37,470 nt of DNA, from NCBI GenBank assembly GCA_036558305.1, contig DATBFX010000503.1, forward strand, positions 1 through 37,470, given 5' to 3'. This stretch comes from DATBFX01 sp036558305 (GTDB lineage: Bacteria > Chloroflexota > Chloroflexia > Thermomicrobiales > UBA6265). The translations under genes and the position numbers were made by a program. Positions 31,617-37,470 of this stretch are shown in pieces. The stretch's first letter is position 1; every line of letters starts with the position of its first letter. Under the pieces are notes generated by a model that did not search any database, had not been told where the DNA came from, and saw nothing but the letters and a program-made list of their open reading frames with translations.

Positions 31617-33389
31617 TCAATGGTCCTCGAACCGGTGCAGCAGCATGTCGGAGTTGCCGGCACCGGGGGGGACGATCGGCCAGACGTTGGCTTCGGGTTC
31701 GATCACGAAGTCGAGGACGACGGGGCCCCTGACTTCGCGGGCTTTCTGGATGGCGGGGAGGATTTCCTCGTCCTTGCGGATGCGGAAACCGGCGCAGCCG
31801 TAGGCGTCGGCCAGCTTGAGGAGGTCGGGACCGGTGATGCGGACCTCGGAGTAGTTTTTGGCGTGGAAGAGATCCTGCCACTGGCGAACCATCCCCAGGT
31901 AACCGTTGTTGATGACCGCGATCTTGAGGTCGAGGTTTTCCTGGACGGCGGTGGCGAGTTCGTTCATCGACATCTGGAACCCGCCGTCGCCAACGATGGC
32001 CCAGACCTCCCGATCGGGGCGTCCGATCTTGGCCCCGATCGCGGCGGGGAGACCGTAGCCCATCGTGCCGAGACCGCCGGAGGTGAGCCAGCGGTTCGGG
32101 TGATCAAGCCCGAGGTGCTGGGCCGCCCACATCTGGTGTTGACCGACGTCGGTGGCGTAGATCGCTTCGCCGTTGGTCGCCTGGGCGATCGCCTTGATGA
32201 TCGTATACGGCTCCGGCCACTCCGGGCGGTCTTCCAAGGCGGCTTCCAGCCGGCGGTTGCGCTGGGAATCGATCCAGGCCATCCAATCGGGATGGACGCG
32301 GTGCTCGATCTCTGGGATCAGCAGTTTGAGGACCTCGCGGGCGTCGCCGACGACCGGGACGTCCGTTTTGACGTTCTTGCCGATCTCGGCCGGATCGACG
32401 TCGACGTGGACGACCTTCGCCTTGGTCGCGAACTCGGCGACCTTGCCGGTCGCCCGATCGTCGAAACGGGCGCCGATGTTGACGAGCAGATCGCACTCCT
32501 CCAACGCCTTGTTGACGTGCCGGTGCCCGTGCATCCCCATTAAGCCGAGCGCCAGGGGGTGCGATTCCGGGAATGTACCCTGGCCGAGAAGGGTGAAGAT
32601 GACCGGGATCCCGGTCCGTTCGACGAAGCGCGCGAAGAGTTCCTCCGCGCCCGCGAGCATGATGCCGTGACCGGCCATGATCAGCGGGCGCTCGGCGCGA
32701 TCGATCATCTCGGCGGCGAGGCGGACCTGCCGCATGTTGGGCAGCGTCGTCGGCTGATAGCCGCGCCGCTCCGGTTTCGCGGGGACCTCGTAGCGGGTCT
32801 TGGCGATGAAGATGTTCTTCGGGATGTCGACTAGGACGGGACCGGGACGACCCGTGCGGGCAAGGTAAAATGCCTCCTTGATCGTCGGCGCGATCTCTTC
32901 GGGGGATTGGACGAGGTAGTTGTGCTTGGTGACCGGGAGCGTAATGCCGGTGATGTCGCACTCCTGGAAGGCGTCGCGGCCGATCATCGGTTGCACGACC
33001 TGACCGGTGATGGCGACGACCGGCACGGAGTCGAGCTGGGCGTTGGCGAGACCGGTGACGAGGTTGGTGGCGCCGGGACCGGAGGTGGCCATGCAGACGC
33101 CGACGCGGCCGGTGGCGCGGGCATACCCGTCGGCGGCGAGGGCGGCCCACTGCTCGAAGCGGACGAGGACGTGGTGAAACCCCGCTCCGGGCAGGGCGTC
33201 GTAGAGCGGGATCACCGCGCCGCCGGGGTAGCCGAAGACGACGTCGACCCCCTCTGCTTCGAGCGCCTTGCAGGTGATCTCCGCGCCGGTGAGCACGGGA
33301 CGCTCTTCGCGTTCCTTGCCGTTGGCGTGGGGTCCATGCCCGTTCAGTGTTTCCGGCCGTGACACGGCCGGAGCGCTTGTGACTGCCAT
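31617..33389 (-). CDS. ilvB: Acetolactate synthase large subunit
   Basis: 590 residues from ATG 33389, with GGGAG seven bases upstream; the frame upstream overlaps the attenuator and is not coding. The first 30 residues are a poorly conserved extension. Motifs: G-Y-P-G-G-A-V-I-P (53-61), the catalytic glutamate E79 in R-F-E-Q-W (most enzymes have R-H-E-Q), G-P-G-A-T-N for FAD, and the thiamine diphosphate motif G-D-G-G-F-Q-M-S-M-N-E-L followed by N-N-G-Y-L-G-M-V. It makes acetolactate or acetohydroxybutyrate from pyruvate. First structural gene of the operon, behind a leader peptide and attenuator. Confidence 0.96.
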   Translation of the reverse strand: MAVTSAPAVSRPETLNGHGPHANGKEREERPVLTGAEITCKALEAEGVDVVFGYPGGAVIPLYDALPGAGFHHVLVRFEQWAALAADGYARATGRVGVCMATSGPGATNLVTGLANAQLDSVPVVAITGQVVQPMIGRDAFQECDITGITLPVTKHNYLVQSPEEIAPTIKEAFYLARTGRPGPVLVDIPKNIFIAKTRYEVPAKPERRGYQPTTLPNMRQVRLAAEMIDRAERPLIMAGHGIMLAGAEELFARFVERTGIPVIFTLLGQGTFPESHPLALGLMGMHGHRHVNKALEECDLLVNIGARFDDRATGKVAEFATKAKVVHVDVDPAEIGKNVKTDVPVVGDAREVLKLLIPEIEHRVHPDWMAWIDSQRNRRLEAALEDRPEWPEPYTIIKAIAQATNGEAIYATDVGQHQMWAAQHLGLDHPNRWLTSGGLGTMGYGLPAAIGAKIGRPDREVWAIVGDGGFQMSMNELATAVQENLDLKIAVINNGYLGMVRQWQDLFHAKNYSEVRITGPDLLKLADAYGCAGFRIRKDEEILPAIQKAREVRGPVVLDFVIEPEANVWPIVPPGAGNSDMLLHRFEDH

Positions 33390-33424
33390 CGGTCCGCTCC
33401 CTGTCTCTCGTTCCGCCACCCACG

Positions 33425-33454
33425 AAAAAGGCCCCCCGTGTGGTGGGAGGCCTT
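33425..33454 (-). terminator. Attenuator terminator in the ilvB leader
   Basis: On the minus strand AAGGCCTCCC (33445-33454) pairs with GGGGGGCCTT (33428-33437), one G-U pair, then a TTTTT run. It lies 36 bases after the stop of the leader peptide and 36 before the ilvB start. Its 5' arm can also pair with GGAGGCC at 33504-33510, inside the leader peptide, which would prevent termination. Confidence 0.85.
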
Positions 33455-33489
33455 CGATCGAGCGATCCTGATCTTGTTTCGTTCGGCGC

Positions 33490-33579
33490 TTACGCCCGTT
33501 CCTGGCCTCCACGACCACATACGCTCCCTCCGGGGAGCGTAATAAGTACGAGGCCGGAAATGACGATGGTGCGCGACAT
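33490..33579 (-). CDS. Leader peptide of the ilv-leu attenuator (29 aa)
   Basis: ATG 33579 to TAA 33490. The peptide starts MSRTIVISGLVLITLPGG; nine of 29 residues are Ile, Val or Leu, seven of them within residues 5-13. GAGGAG lies about thirteen bases upstream. The segment GGCCTC at 33550-33555 (within the Ile/Val/Leu codons) can pair with GAGGCC at 33504-33509, and that in turn with the terminator arm. A ribosome stalled on scarce Ile-, Val- or Leu-tRNA would cover the first segment and free the second to form the antiterminator. A normal ribosome reaching the stop would cover the second and let the terminator form. This is the classic multivalent ilv attenuation layout. Confidence 0.82.
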   Translation of the reverse strand: MSRTIVISGLVLITLPGGSVCGRGGQERA

Positions 33580-33639
33580 GGTCTCGATTCGTCTCCTCGC
33601 AAGGTCCACGCAGATCGTGAACCTTTGAACGATGTCCGC

Positions 33640-33669
33640 ATCATACGGGTCGGCGTCGCGGTCTGTCAA
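33640..33669 (-). promoter_or_regulatory. Promoter of the ilv-leu operon
   Basis: On the minus strand TTGACA (33664-33669, perfect) and TATGAT (33640-33645, one change) are 18 bases apart. Predicted start is near 33633, about 55 bases before the leader peptide ATG and 245 before ilvB. Confidence 0.85.
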
Positions 33670-33710
33670 CCCTTTGACGAAGTTATCGTCGAGCTCGGAC
33701 CGATCGTGCG

Positions 33711-33739
33711 TTGACGACTTGCGACCACTCCGCTAGGGT
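33711..33739 (+). promoter_or_regulatory. Probable promoter of the rhodanese gene
   Basis: TTGACG (33711-33716) and TAGGGT (33734-33739) are 17 bases apart on the plus strand, about 65 bases before ATG 33805. It is divergent from the ilv-leu promoter, about 40 bases away. Confidence 0.55.
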
Positions 33740-33804
33740 GAACGATGCGAGACGGAGACTGGCGCGATGACCCGCGGTTTTATGTAAAGTCTTGGAGAAC
33801 CAGG

Positions 33805-34695
33805 ATGGGAACCTCGATCCTCCCCGATTCGTTGGTCTCGACCGAATGGCTGGCCGCCCACCTCGAGCAGCCGAATCTCCGCATCGTCGACATGCGGGGT
33901 TATGTCAAATCGTGGGACGTCGGCGGCTGCAAACAGGAAGCCGCGTACCTCGGTGCCCGCGACGAGTACGACGCCGGTCATATTCCGGGTTCGACCTACG
34001 TCGACTGGACGACCGACATCATCGACCCCGCTAACCCCGTCAAGGTCCAGATCGCTCCACCCCGCCGGTTTGCCGAGGCCATGGAAGCGCGGGGAATCGG
34101 CGACGACTCAGACGTCGTCGTCCTCGACCACACCGGCGGCCACTTCGCGACTCGTTTGTGGTGGGCCTTGCGGTACTACGGCCACGACCGCGCCGCCGTC
34201 CTCGACGGCGGGTTCAACAAGTGGCAGCGCGAGGGGCGTCCCTTGACAACCGATACGTCCACACTGGAACGCGCGACGTTTACGCCCAGACCGCGTCCCG
34301 AGATCCGCGTCGAAGTCGACGAGGTCGCGACACTCGCGAACAATGGAGACGCGTTGATCGTCGATGCGCGGGATACCCCGACCTATCGCGGCGAGGTCTA
34401 CCGAGGCAGCAGGGCCGGCCACATCTTGAACGCGGTCAACATCCCGACGAAATCGCTCGTCAACGACGACGGCACCTGGAAACCGGTCGAAGTCCAGAAG
34501 CAGATCCTCGCCGAGGGCGGCGTCCGGCCGGGCGAGCGGGTGGTCGCGTATTGCAACGGCGGCGTGACGGCGACGGCGGTGCTGTTCGCCCTCCACCGAA
34601 CCGGACACGACGAGTTCGCGAATTACGACGGTTCGTGGAACGAGTGGGGTGAGCGACCGGATTTGCCGGTTGAGATGGGCAATTCCGCTCAATGA
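33805..34695 (+). CDS. Thiosulfate/3-mercaptopyruvate sulfurtransferase (two-domain rhodanese)
   Basis: 296 residues from ATG 33805, which has GGAG ten bases upstream; ATG 33745 is in frame but has no ribosome binding site. The N-terminal rhodanese domain (about 5-135) is inactive, with D-H-T-G-G-H in place of the cysteine loop. The C-terminal domain carries the active-site loop Y-C-N-G-G-V-T-A-T, close to the C-x-x-G-x-x-A-T form. E-A-G-H-I-P-G-type sequences (Y-D-A-G-H-I-P-G-S and R-A-G-H-I-L-N-A-V-N) are present in both halves. It moves sulfur from thiosulfate or mercaptopyruvate to an acceptor in the cytoplasm. Its end overlaps the convergent small gene by seven bases. Confidence 0.92.
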   Translation: MGTSILPDSLVSTEWLAAHLEQPNLRIVDMRGYVKSWDVGGCKQEAAYLGARDEYDAGHIPGSTYVDWTTDIIDPANPVKVQIAPPRRFAEAMEARGIGDDSDVVVLDHTGGHFATRLWWALRYYGHDRAAVLDGGFNKWQREGRPLTTDTSTLERATFTPRPRPEIRVEVDEVATLANNGDALIVDARDTPTYRGEVYRGSRAGHILNAVNIPTKSLVNDDGTWKPVEVQKQILAEGGVRPGERVVAYCNGGVTATAVLFALHRTGHDEFANYDGSWNEWGERPDLPVEMGNSAQ

Positions 34696-34865
34696 TAGGT
34701 CGTCTGCATCTGCGACAGCATCTCCACGAGGTCCGCCTTCGCCTCGGGGTGCTCGCGGGCGAGGAACTTCCGTCCGTCTTGGACGGCCTTGGCTAGCTCA
34801 CGGGTGTCCTTGGTGACCTCGGACAGCTTGTGAACCGCATCGACCAGCTCAAGCACGACCGTCAC
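34689..34865 (-). CDS. Small hypothetical protein (58 aa), third gene of the caspase-like operon
   Basis: GTG 34865 has an excellent GGAGGGAGG ribosome binding site eight bases before it, and the frame runs 58 codons to TGA at 34689. The peptide is charged and helical, starting MTVVLELVDAVHKLSE, with K, E and D scattered regularly, suggesting one or two amphipathic helices and no membrane segment. It is not a recognised family. The gene lies 24 bases after the stop of the 266-residue partner gene and is read the same way, so the three are one operon. Its end overlaps the rhodanese stop by seven bases. Confidence 0.72.
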   Translation of the reverse strand: MTVVLELVDAVHKLSEVTKDTRELAKAVQDGRKFLAREHPEAKADLVEMLSQMQTTYH

Positions 34866-34889
34866 GGCGACCTCCCTCCGGGAGCGTCT

Positions 34890-35690
34890 TCAAAGTGCCG
34901 TTCTCCACGCCGGCAACCGCACGAGTTGGCGGGGCGTCTCGGGACGTGCGGAGCGTCCGTCCGTCCGGGGTGCCGGTCCCTCGATCTCGATGAGGTAGGC
35001 GGGGGCGAGGAGGTCGGGCGTGCCGCGGAAGTCGTCGGCGACGTAGGCGAGCTTCAGGTTGTGAACTCGGATCGAGCTGCCACAATCGGCCCGCCCTCGC
35101 AATGACTTCTCCAGCGCGCCGAGCACTTCGTGCTCACGAACCAGCTCGACCTCTTCGTAGGGCTCGATCTCCTCCCAGGTCGCCGCGTAGAGCGAGATCG
35201 GTTCGGGCTCGGCGTGGAACGCCGCGCGGATGCGCGTCCGCGGACCGTCGACCGGAAGGTCGTTGATCCTGACTCGCGCCCGGAAGTCGGTTCGCGCCGG
35301 AACTCGGCGCCGTTCGCGCCCGTCGAACAGGACGGCCTCGGTGACGCTGGCGGACGGGGTTAATTCGATCCGAGTCCGATCGTCATCGCGCTTCTTGGGC
35401 AAGAGGTCGAGCTCGGAAAGGAGCGCCATCGCCGATTTCGTGGCGTCGTCGGGCGCGAGCGGCGATTCGCACAGGTCACCGAGACCGACTCCGGTGTTCG
35501 TGTACATGAGGACGCCGGGTTGACGGCCGCACGGTGCCCCGACGGCGAGCACGCGCCGCTCGTCGTGCACGACCGCGCCCCCCGGAGAATCGGCGACCTC
35601 TGCCCGGAGACCGAAAAGCTTTGCCGCGGCACGAACCCGTTCGGGCGAAAACTCCCGCGCCGTCATCCGATAGATCATGATGGTTGCCAT
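34890..35690 (-). CDS. Hypothetical protein, partner of the caspase-like protein
   Basis: 266 residues. The start is strongly coupled: the ribosome binding site GAGGA overlaps the stop region of the caspase-like gene, and only nine bases separate them. The N-terminal ~115 residues (R-V-R-A-A-A-K-L-F-G-L, then V-V-H-D-E-R-R-V-L-A-V, then G-V-L-M-Y) look like a PepSY-like or similar alpha/beta sensor domain; my recollection is that such sequence forms the N-terminal part of some long DUF6345 proteins. A second half (about 120-230) is beta-rich with many charged residues. No signal peptide, no membrane helix, no N-terminal cysteine. A gasdermin identity was considered because those pair with caspase-like proteases, but nothing in the sequence supports it. 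Confidence 0.75.
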   Translation of the reverse strand: MATIMIYRMTAREFSPERVRAAAKLFGLRAEVADSPGGAVVHDERRVLAVGAPCGRQPGVLMYTNTGVGLGDLCESPLAPDDATKSAMALLSELDLLPKKRDDDRTRIELTPSASVTEAVLFDGRERRRVPARTDFRARVRINDLPVDGPRTRIRAAFHAEPEPISLYAATWEEIEPYEEVELVREHEVLGALEKSLRGRADCGSSIRVHNLKLAYVADDFRGTPDLLAPAYLIEIEGPAPRTDGRSARPETPRQLVRLPAWRTAL

Positions 35691-35699
35691 CGCTTTTCC

Positions 35700-36476
35700 T
35701 CAGCAGGCGTGTGGCACCCAGGTCCAACTGAACCAGTTGGCGCGGCCGGGCACCGGGTCCGGACTTACGTGACCATGACCGTGCGCGAAGTCGTTCTGCG
35801 TGTCGGTGCCCTCGGTGTTCGCGTACATGACGGCGGACTCGACGTCGTCGGGCTGACAAACCATCGCCATCCAGAACCAGGAGTCGATGACGCGCATCGG
35901 TATACGCATGGGAAAGGGGAACCCGTACACCACGTTGAGCCAGCGACCGTCCAGGAAGGCGCCGAAGTAGCGGCCAGGCGTCGCCAGGTCGAGACTGGTG
36001 GTCGTGAAGCTCAGGAGCGTGTGGAGACCTTGGAAGGCATCGGCCCAGCGATCGAAGACGTCGCGGTTGACGCCGCCCAGCGTGGCATCCAATTGGAGTG
36101 TGTTGCAGACCTCGAGCGCGAGCCATTCGAGGTCCCCCGTACCGAGACGCATGTCGCCGCTGGTCGGCCCGGTCACGAAGTCGCCTTCGACCAACGAGTC
36201 GTCGGGGATGTCGCTGCGGAAATAGAAACCGCTCGGGCTGCCGTGTCCCGTGAAGTAGACGAGGTCGCACGTTTCGATCCAGTCCTGGGCGTGGCCGCCG
36301 CGACTGGCGCGCTTGAAGTCGTCTTCCCAGGCGTTCGCGTCACCCCAGTTGAATTTGCCAATCCAACCATCGTGGTTGACGAATTCGTCGTAGAGACCGC
36401 CGGCGTCTTCGTGCTCGTGTGTCAGCTTGTTTAGGTTGTTGTAGTCGTTGATCCACTCGACCCCTATTGTGGGCAT
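35700..36476 (-). CDS. Caspase-fold protein (DUF6345-like)
   Basis: 258 residues from ATG 36476, preceded by GGAGGTGA, a near-perfect ribosome binding site. The core shows the caspase dyad in order: D-L-V-Y-F-T-G-H-G-S at 71-80 (H78) and L-A-L-E-V-C-N-T-L at 119-127 (C124), each after a hydrophobic strand and 46 residues apart, as in clan CD peptidases. The short acidic N-terminus (V-E-W-I-N-D-Y) and the later R-Y-F-G-A-F-L-D-G-R-W segment match what I recall of DUF6345. No signal peptide or membrane helix. The protease activity and cleavage preference are not known. First gene of a three-gene operon; integrase remnant and tRNA cluster lie upstream. Confidence 0.72.
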   Translation of the reverse strand: MPTIGVEWINDYNNLNKLTHEHEDAGGLYDEFVNHDGWIGKFNWGDANAWEDDFKRASRGGHAQDWIETCDLVYFTGHGSPSGFYFRSDIPDDSLVEGDFVTGPTSGDMRLGTGDLEWLALEVCNTLQLDATLGGVNRDVFDRWADAFQGLHTLLSFTTTSLDLATPGRYFGAFLDGRWLNVVYGFPFPMRIPMRVIDSWFWMAMVCQPDDVESAVMYANTEGTDTQNDFAHGHGHVSPDPVPGRANWFSWTWVPHAC

Positions 36477-36778
36477 GGGTCACCTCCTCTGACCAACTTC
36501 ACATCACAGAAGTCATCGCACCCATCGAGGCTTCGTCCGACCTGTGAAATGCGTTTCGGGCCACCATCTATGCCGATCCGGGACGGACGAGATCGTGGCG
36601 GCTTCGTTACACCGCTCGCCGCGGGGACCAAGGCTCATCGCCGTTGGGCGGAAGGATTCCTGAGATCGACCAACTGGCCCCATCCTATACCGCGCACATA
36701 CGGGATGCGTCCTGAAAATGCAGTACACGCTGCGCGCAAGCCGGCATCGCAAAGCGTGCCTGCTGCGCGATGGCACGA
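36477..36778. other. Intergenic region upstream of the caspase-like operon
   Basis: Holds the ribosome binding site and presumably the promoter of the caspase-like gene (minus strand), but no clear -35/-10 pair was found. No gene recognised; short open frames here lack ribosome binding sites and codon character. The sequence leads into the recombinase remnant, so it may be decayed mobile-element DNA. Confidence 0.4.
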
Positions 36779-36984
36779 CGGGTCATGAGCCCGCACGTTC
36801 TCTTCCAAACTTTTCCCGAAAGGCGCCAACTCGTTTCCCTGGGAGAACACCTCAAGGTCGTGCAGAACGCCTCGGGCACAACACCATCGGCGTCACGATG
36901 GACACCTACAGCCACGTCCTTCCCGACATGCAACGCAAGGCAGCCTCCAAGCTCGACGAGCTGGTTGCCGCCGAGACCGGATAG
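36779..36984 (+). pseudogene. Remnant of a tyrosine recombinase (phage-type integrase) C-terminus
   Basis: Two plus-strand frames together give an integrase end. One frame carries a decayed S-P-H-V-L-F-Q-T (where active enzymes have H-x-L-R-H-T) and then L-G-E-H-L-K-V-V-Q up to about 36865. The other continues with E-R-L-G-H-N-T-I-G-V-T-M-D-T-Y-S-H-V-L-P to the stop at 36984, including the nucleophile tyrosine. One missing G after CAG at about 36865 accounts for the shift. The arginine of the R-H-x-x-H box is lost. The upstream half of the gene is gone. A terminator and tRNA-Phe follow. Confidence 0.8.
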
Positions 36985-37003
36985 GGCATCACACGCGACA
37001 AAC

Positions 37004-37037
37004 GCCCCGGTCACGAACGACCGGGGCATCGATTTTT
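37004..37037. terminator. Bidirectional terminator between recombinase remnant and tRNA cluster
   Basis: GCCCCGGTC pairs with GACCGGGGC (9 bp, 6-base loop), followed on the plus strand by ATCGATTTTT. On the minus strand the same stem follows the tRNA cluster, with GTTTGTC after it, so it may end the tRNA transcript too. Confidence 0.8.
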
Positions 37038-37062
37038 GGCTTATTTCTTCGGGTTTACTCGG

Positions 37063-37135
37063 TGCCAAGGGGCGGACTCGAACCGCCGACCGCACGATTT
37101 TCAGTCGTGAGCTCTACCAGCTGAGCTACCTTGGC
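37063..37135 (-). tRNA. tRNA-Phe (GAA anticodon)
   Basis: Full cloverleaf: acceptor GCCAAGG/CCTTGGC, D-arm with AGCTCAGCTGGTAGAGC, anticodon loop CTGAAAA with anticodon GAA, T-arm GGTTCGAGTCC. CCA is not fully encoded. Third in the Leu-Val-Phe cluster. Confidence 0.97.
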
Positions 37136-37162
37136 CTGGCTGCGGCCCGGGCCGACCAGTGC

Positions 37163-37238
37163 TGGTGGGCGATAGAGGGCTCGAACCTCTGACATCCACG
37201 GTGTAAACGTGGCGCTCTCCCAGCTGAGCTAATCGCCC
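37163..37238 (-). tRNA. tRNA-Val (TAC anticodon)
   Basis: Full cloverleaf: acceptor GGGCGAT/ATCGCCC, anticodon loop TTTACAC with anticodon TAC, T-arm GGTTCGAGCCC. The CCA end (37163-37165) is encoded here, unlike in its two neighbours. Confidence 0.97.
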
Positions 37239-37258
37239 GCTGTGCCAAAAAATAACGG

Positions 37259-37343
37259 TGCCCAGGAAGGGATTTGAACCCCCACGCCCTAATCGGGCAC
37301 TAGCCCCTCAAGCTAGCGCGTCTGCCAGTTCCGCCACCTGGGC
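37259..37343 (-). tRNA. tRNA-Leu (GAG anticodon)
   Basis: 85 bases with a long variable arm (GCCCGATTAGGGC), as class II tRNAs have. Acceptor GCCCAGG/CCTGGGC, anticodon loop TTGAGGG with anticodon GAG. CCA is not encoded. First in the cluster, right after its promoter. Confidence 0.97.
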
Positions 37344-37364
37344 GTGGTGCCGATTGGCCACGGA

Positions 37365-37394
37365 ATTATAGGGGCCGCGCCGGCGGCGCGTCAA
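37365..37394 (-). promoter_or_regulatory. Promoter of the tRNA cluster
   Basis: On the minus strand TTGACG (37389-37394) and TATAAT (37365-37370, perfect) are 18 bases apart, about 20 bases before the 5' end of tRNA-Leu. Confidence 0.8.
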
Positions 37395-37403
37395 CGACTC
37401 GAG

Positions 37404-37470
37404 TCACCCCACCGCCCCGACCTTGCTCTCGACGATCGGCAAGGTGAGCAGCGCGTGCGGCACGACGAGC
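37404..37470 (-). CDS. C-terminal end of an unidentified gene (partial)
   Basis: A minus-strand frame enters from the right edge and ends at TGA 37404 after 21 codons; the visible end reads LVVPHALLTLPIVESKVG. Codon choice fits a gene, but the fragment is too short to identify. It ends just before the tRNA promoter. Confidence 0.3.
   Translation of the reverse strand, partial: LVVPHALLTLPIVESKVGAVG

Noticed and set aside
33390..33669. T-box or other riboswitch in the ilvB leader
   Set aside because: No T-box sequence or specifier loop is visible, and the Ile/Val/Leu-rich peptide with alternating hairpins explains the region fully.
34890..35690. Bacterial gasdermin as partner of the caspase-like protein
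   Set aside because: No N-terminal cysteine for palmitoylation, no gasdermin-like amphipathic beta pattern, and no short inhibitory tail that I could recognise.

Overview
The window is high-GC bacterial chromosome, densely packed, mostly with genes for core metabolism. The gene families and the style (unlinked sigma-A-type promoters, many GTG starts, a CIRCE operator, a DegS-like kinase beside a lone Flp pilin, ETF plus a FixC-like protein) suggest Chloroflexota, perhaps a Thermomicrobia/Sphaerobacter relative. That placement is an inference from gene content; there is no rRNA or marker gene here to settle it.

Layout. 1-1983 (minus) is most of a RecB-like nuclease of the TM0106 type, cut by the window edge. 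2196-5381 (plus) is a large BNR/sortilin-type beta-propeller protein. 5575-12641 (minus) is one long catabolic operon read right to left: acyl-CoA dehydrogenase, thiolase, gamma-carbonic anhydrase-like protein, enoyl-CoA hydratase, EtfB, EtfA and a FixC-like ETF:quinone oxidoreductase, i.e. fatty or branched acyl-CoA oxidation with its electron path to the membrane. A CorA-like transporter follows. 14504-16530 (plus) holds a translationally coupled pair, an alpha/beta-hydrolase and a GSCFA protein. 16651-19794 (minus) is glmU-prs-birA with tRNA-Gln upstream. 20143-24674 (plus) holds a DegS-like kinase with a degenerate ATPase domain, a ~400-nt highly structured non-coding RNA resembling HEARO/omega-RNA, an Flp pilin and an ABC-2 exporter. 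dnaJ (minus) has a good promoter and a CIRCE element.

26109-33669 (minus) is an ilvB-ilvN-ilvC-leuA-leuC-leuD operon for branched-chain amino acids, without leuB. Its leader encodes a 29-residue peptide rich in Ile, Val and Leu followed by mutually exclusive hairpins ending in a terminator: a ribosome-mediated attenuator. A rhodanese (plus) is read divergently.

The right end looks like accessory DNA: a three-gene operon with a caspase-fold (DUF6345-like) protein, a 266-residue partner and a 58-residue protein, then the frameshifted remnant of a tyrosine recombinase, lying next to a tRNA-Leu/Val/Phe cluster that could have served as attachment site.

A further theme is non-coding. Five gaps inside the two metabolic operons each hold a hairpin whose arms are tandem 7-nt repeats (GGTCTCA or GGCGGAA), always placed between the stop codon of one gene and the ribosome binding site of the next. 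Other palindromic repeats sit at operon ends.
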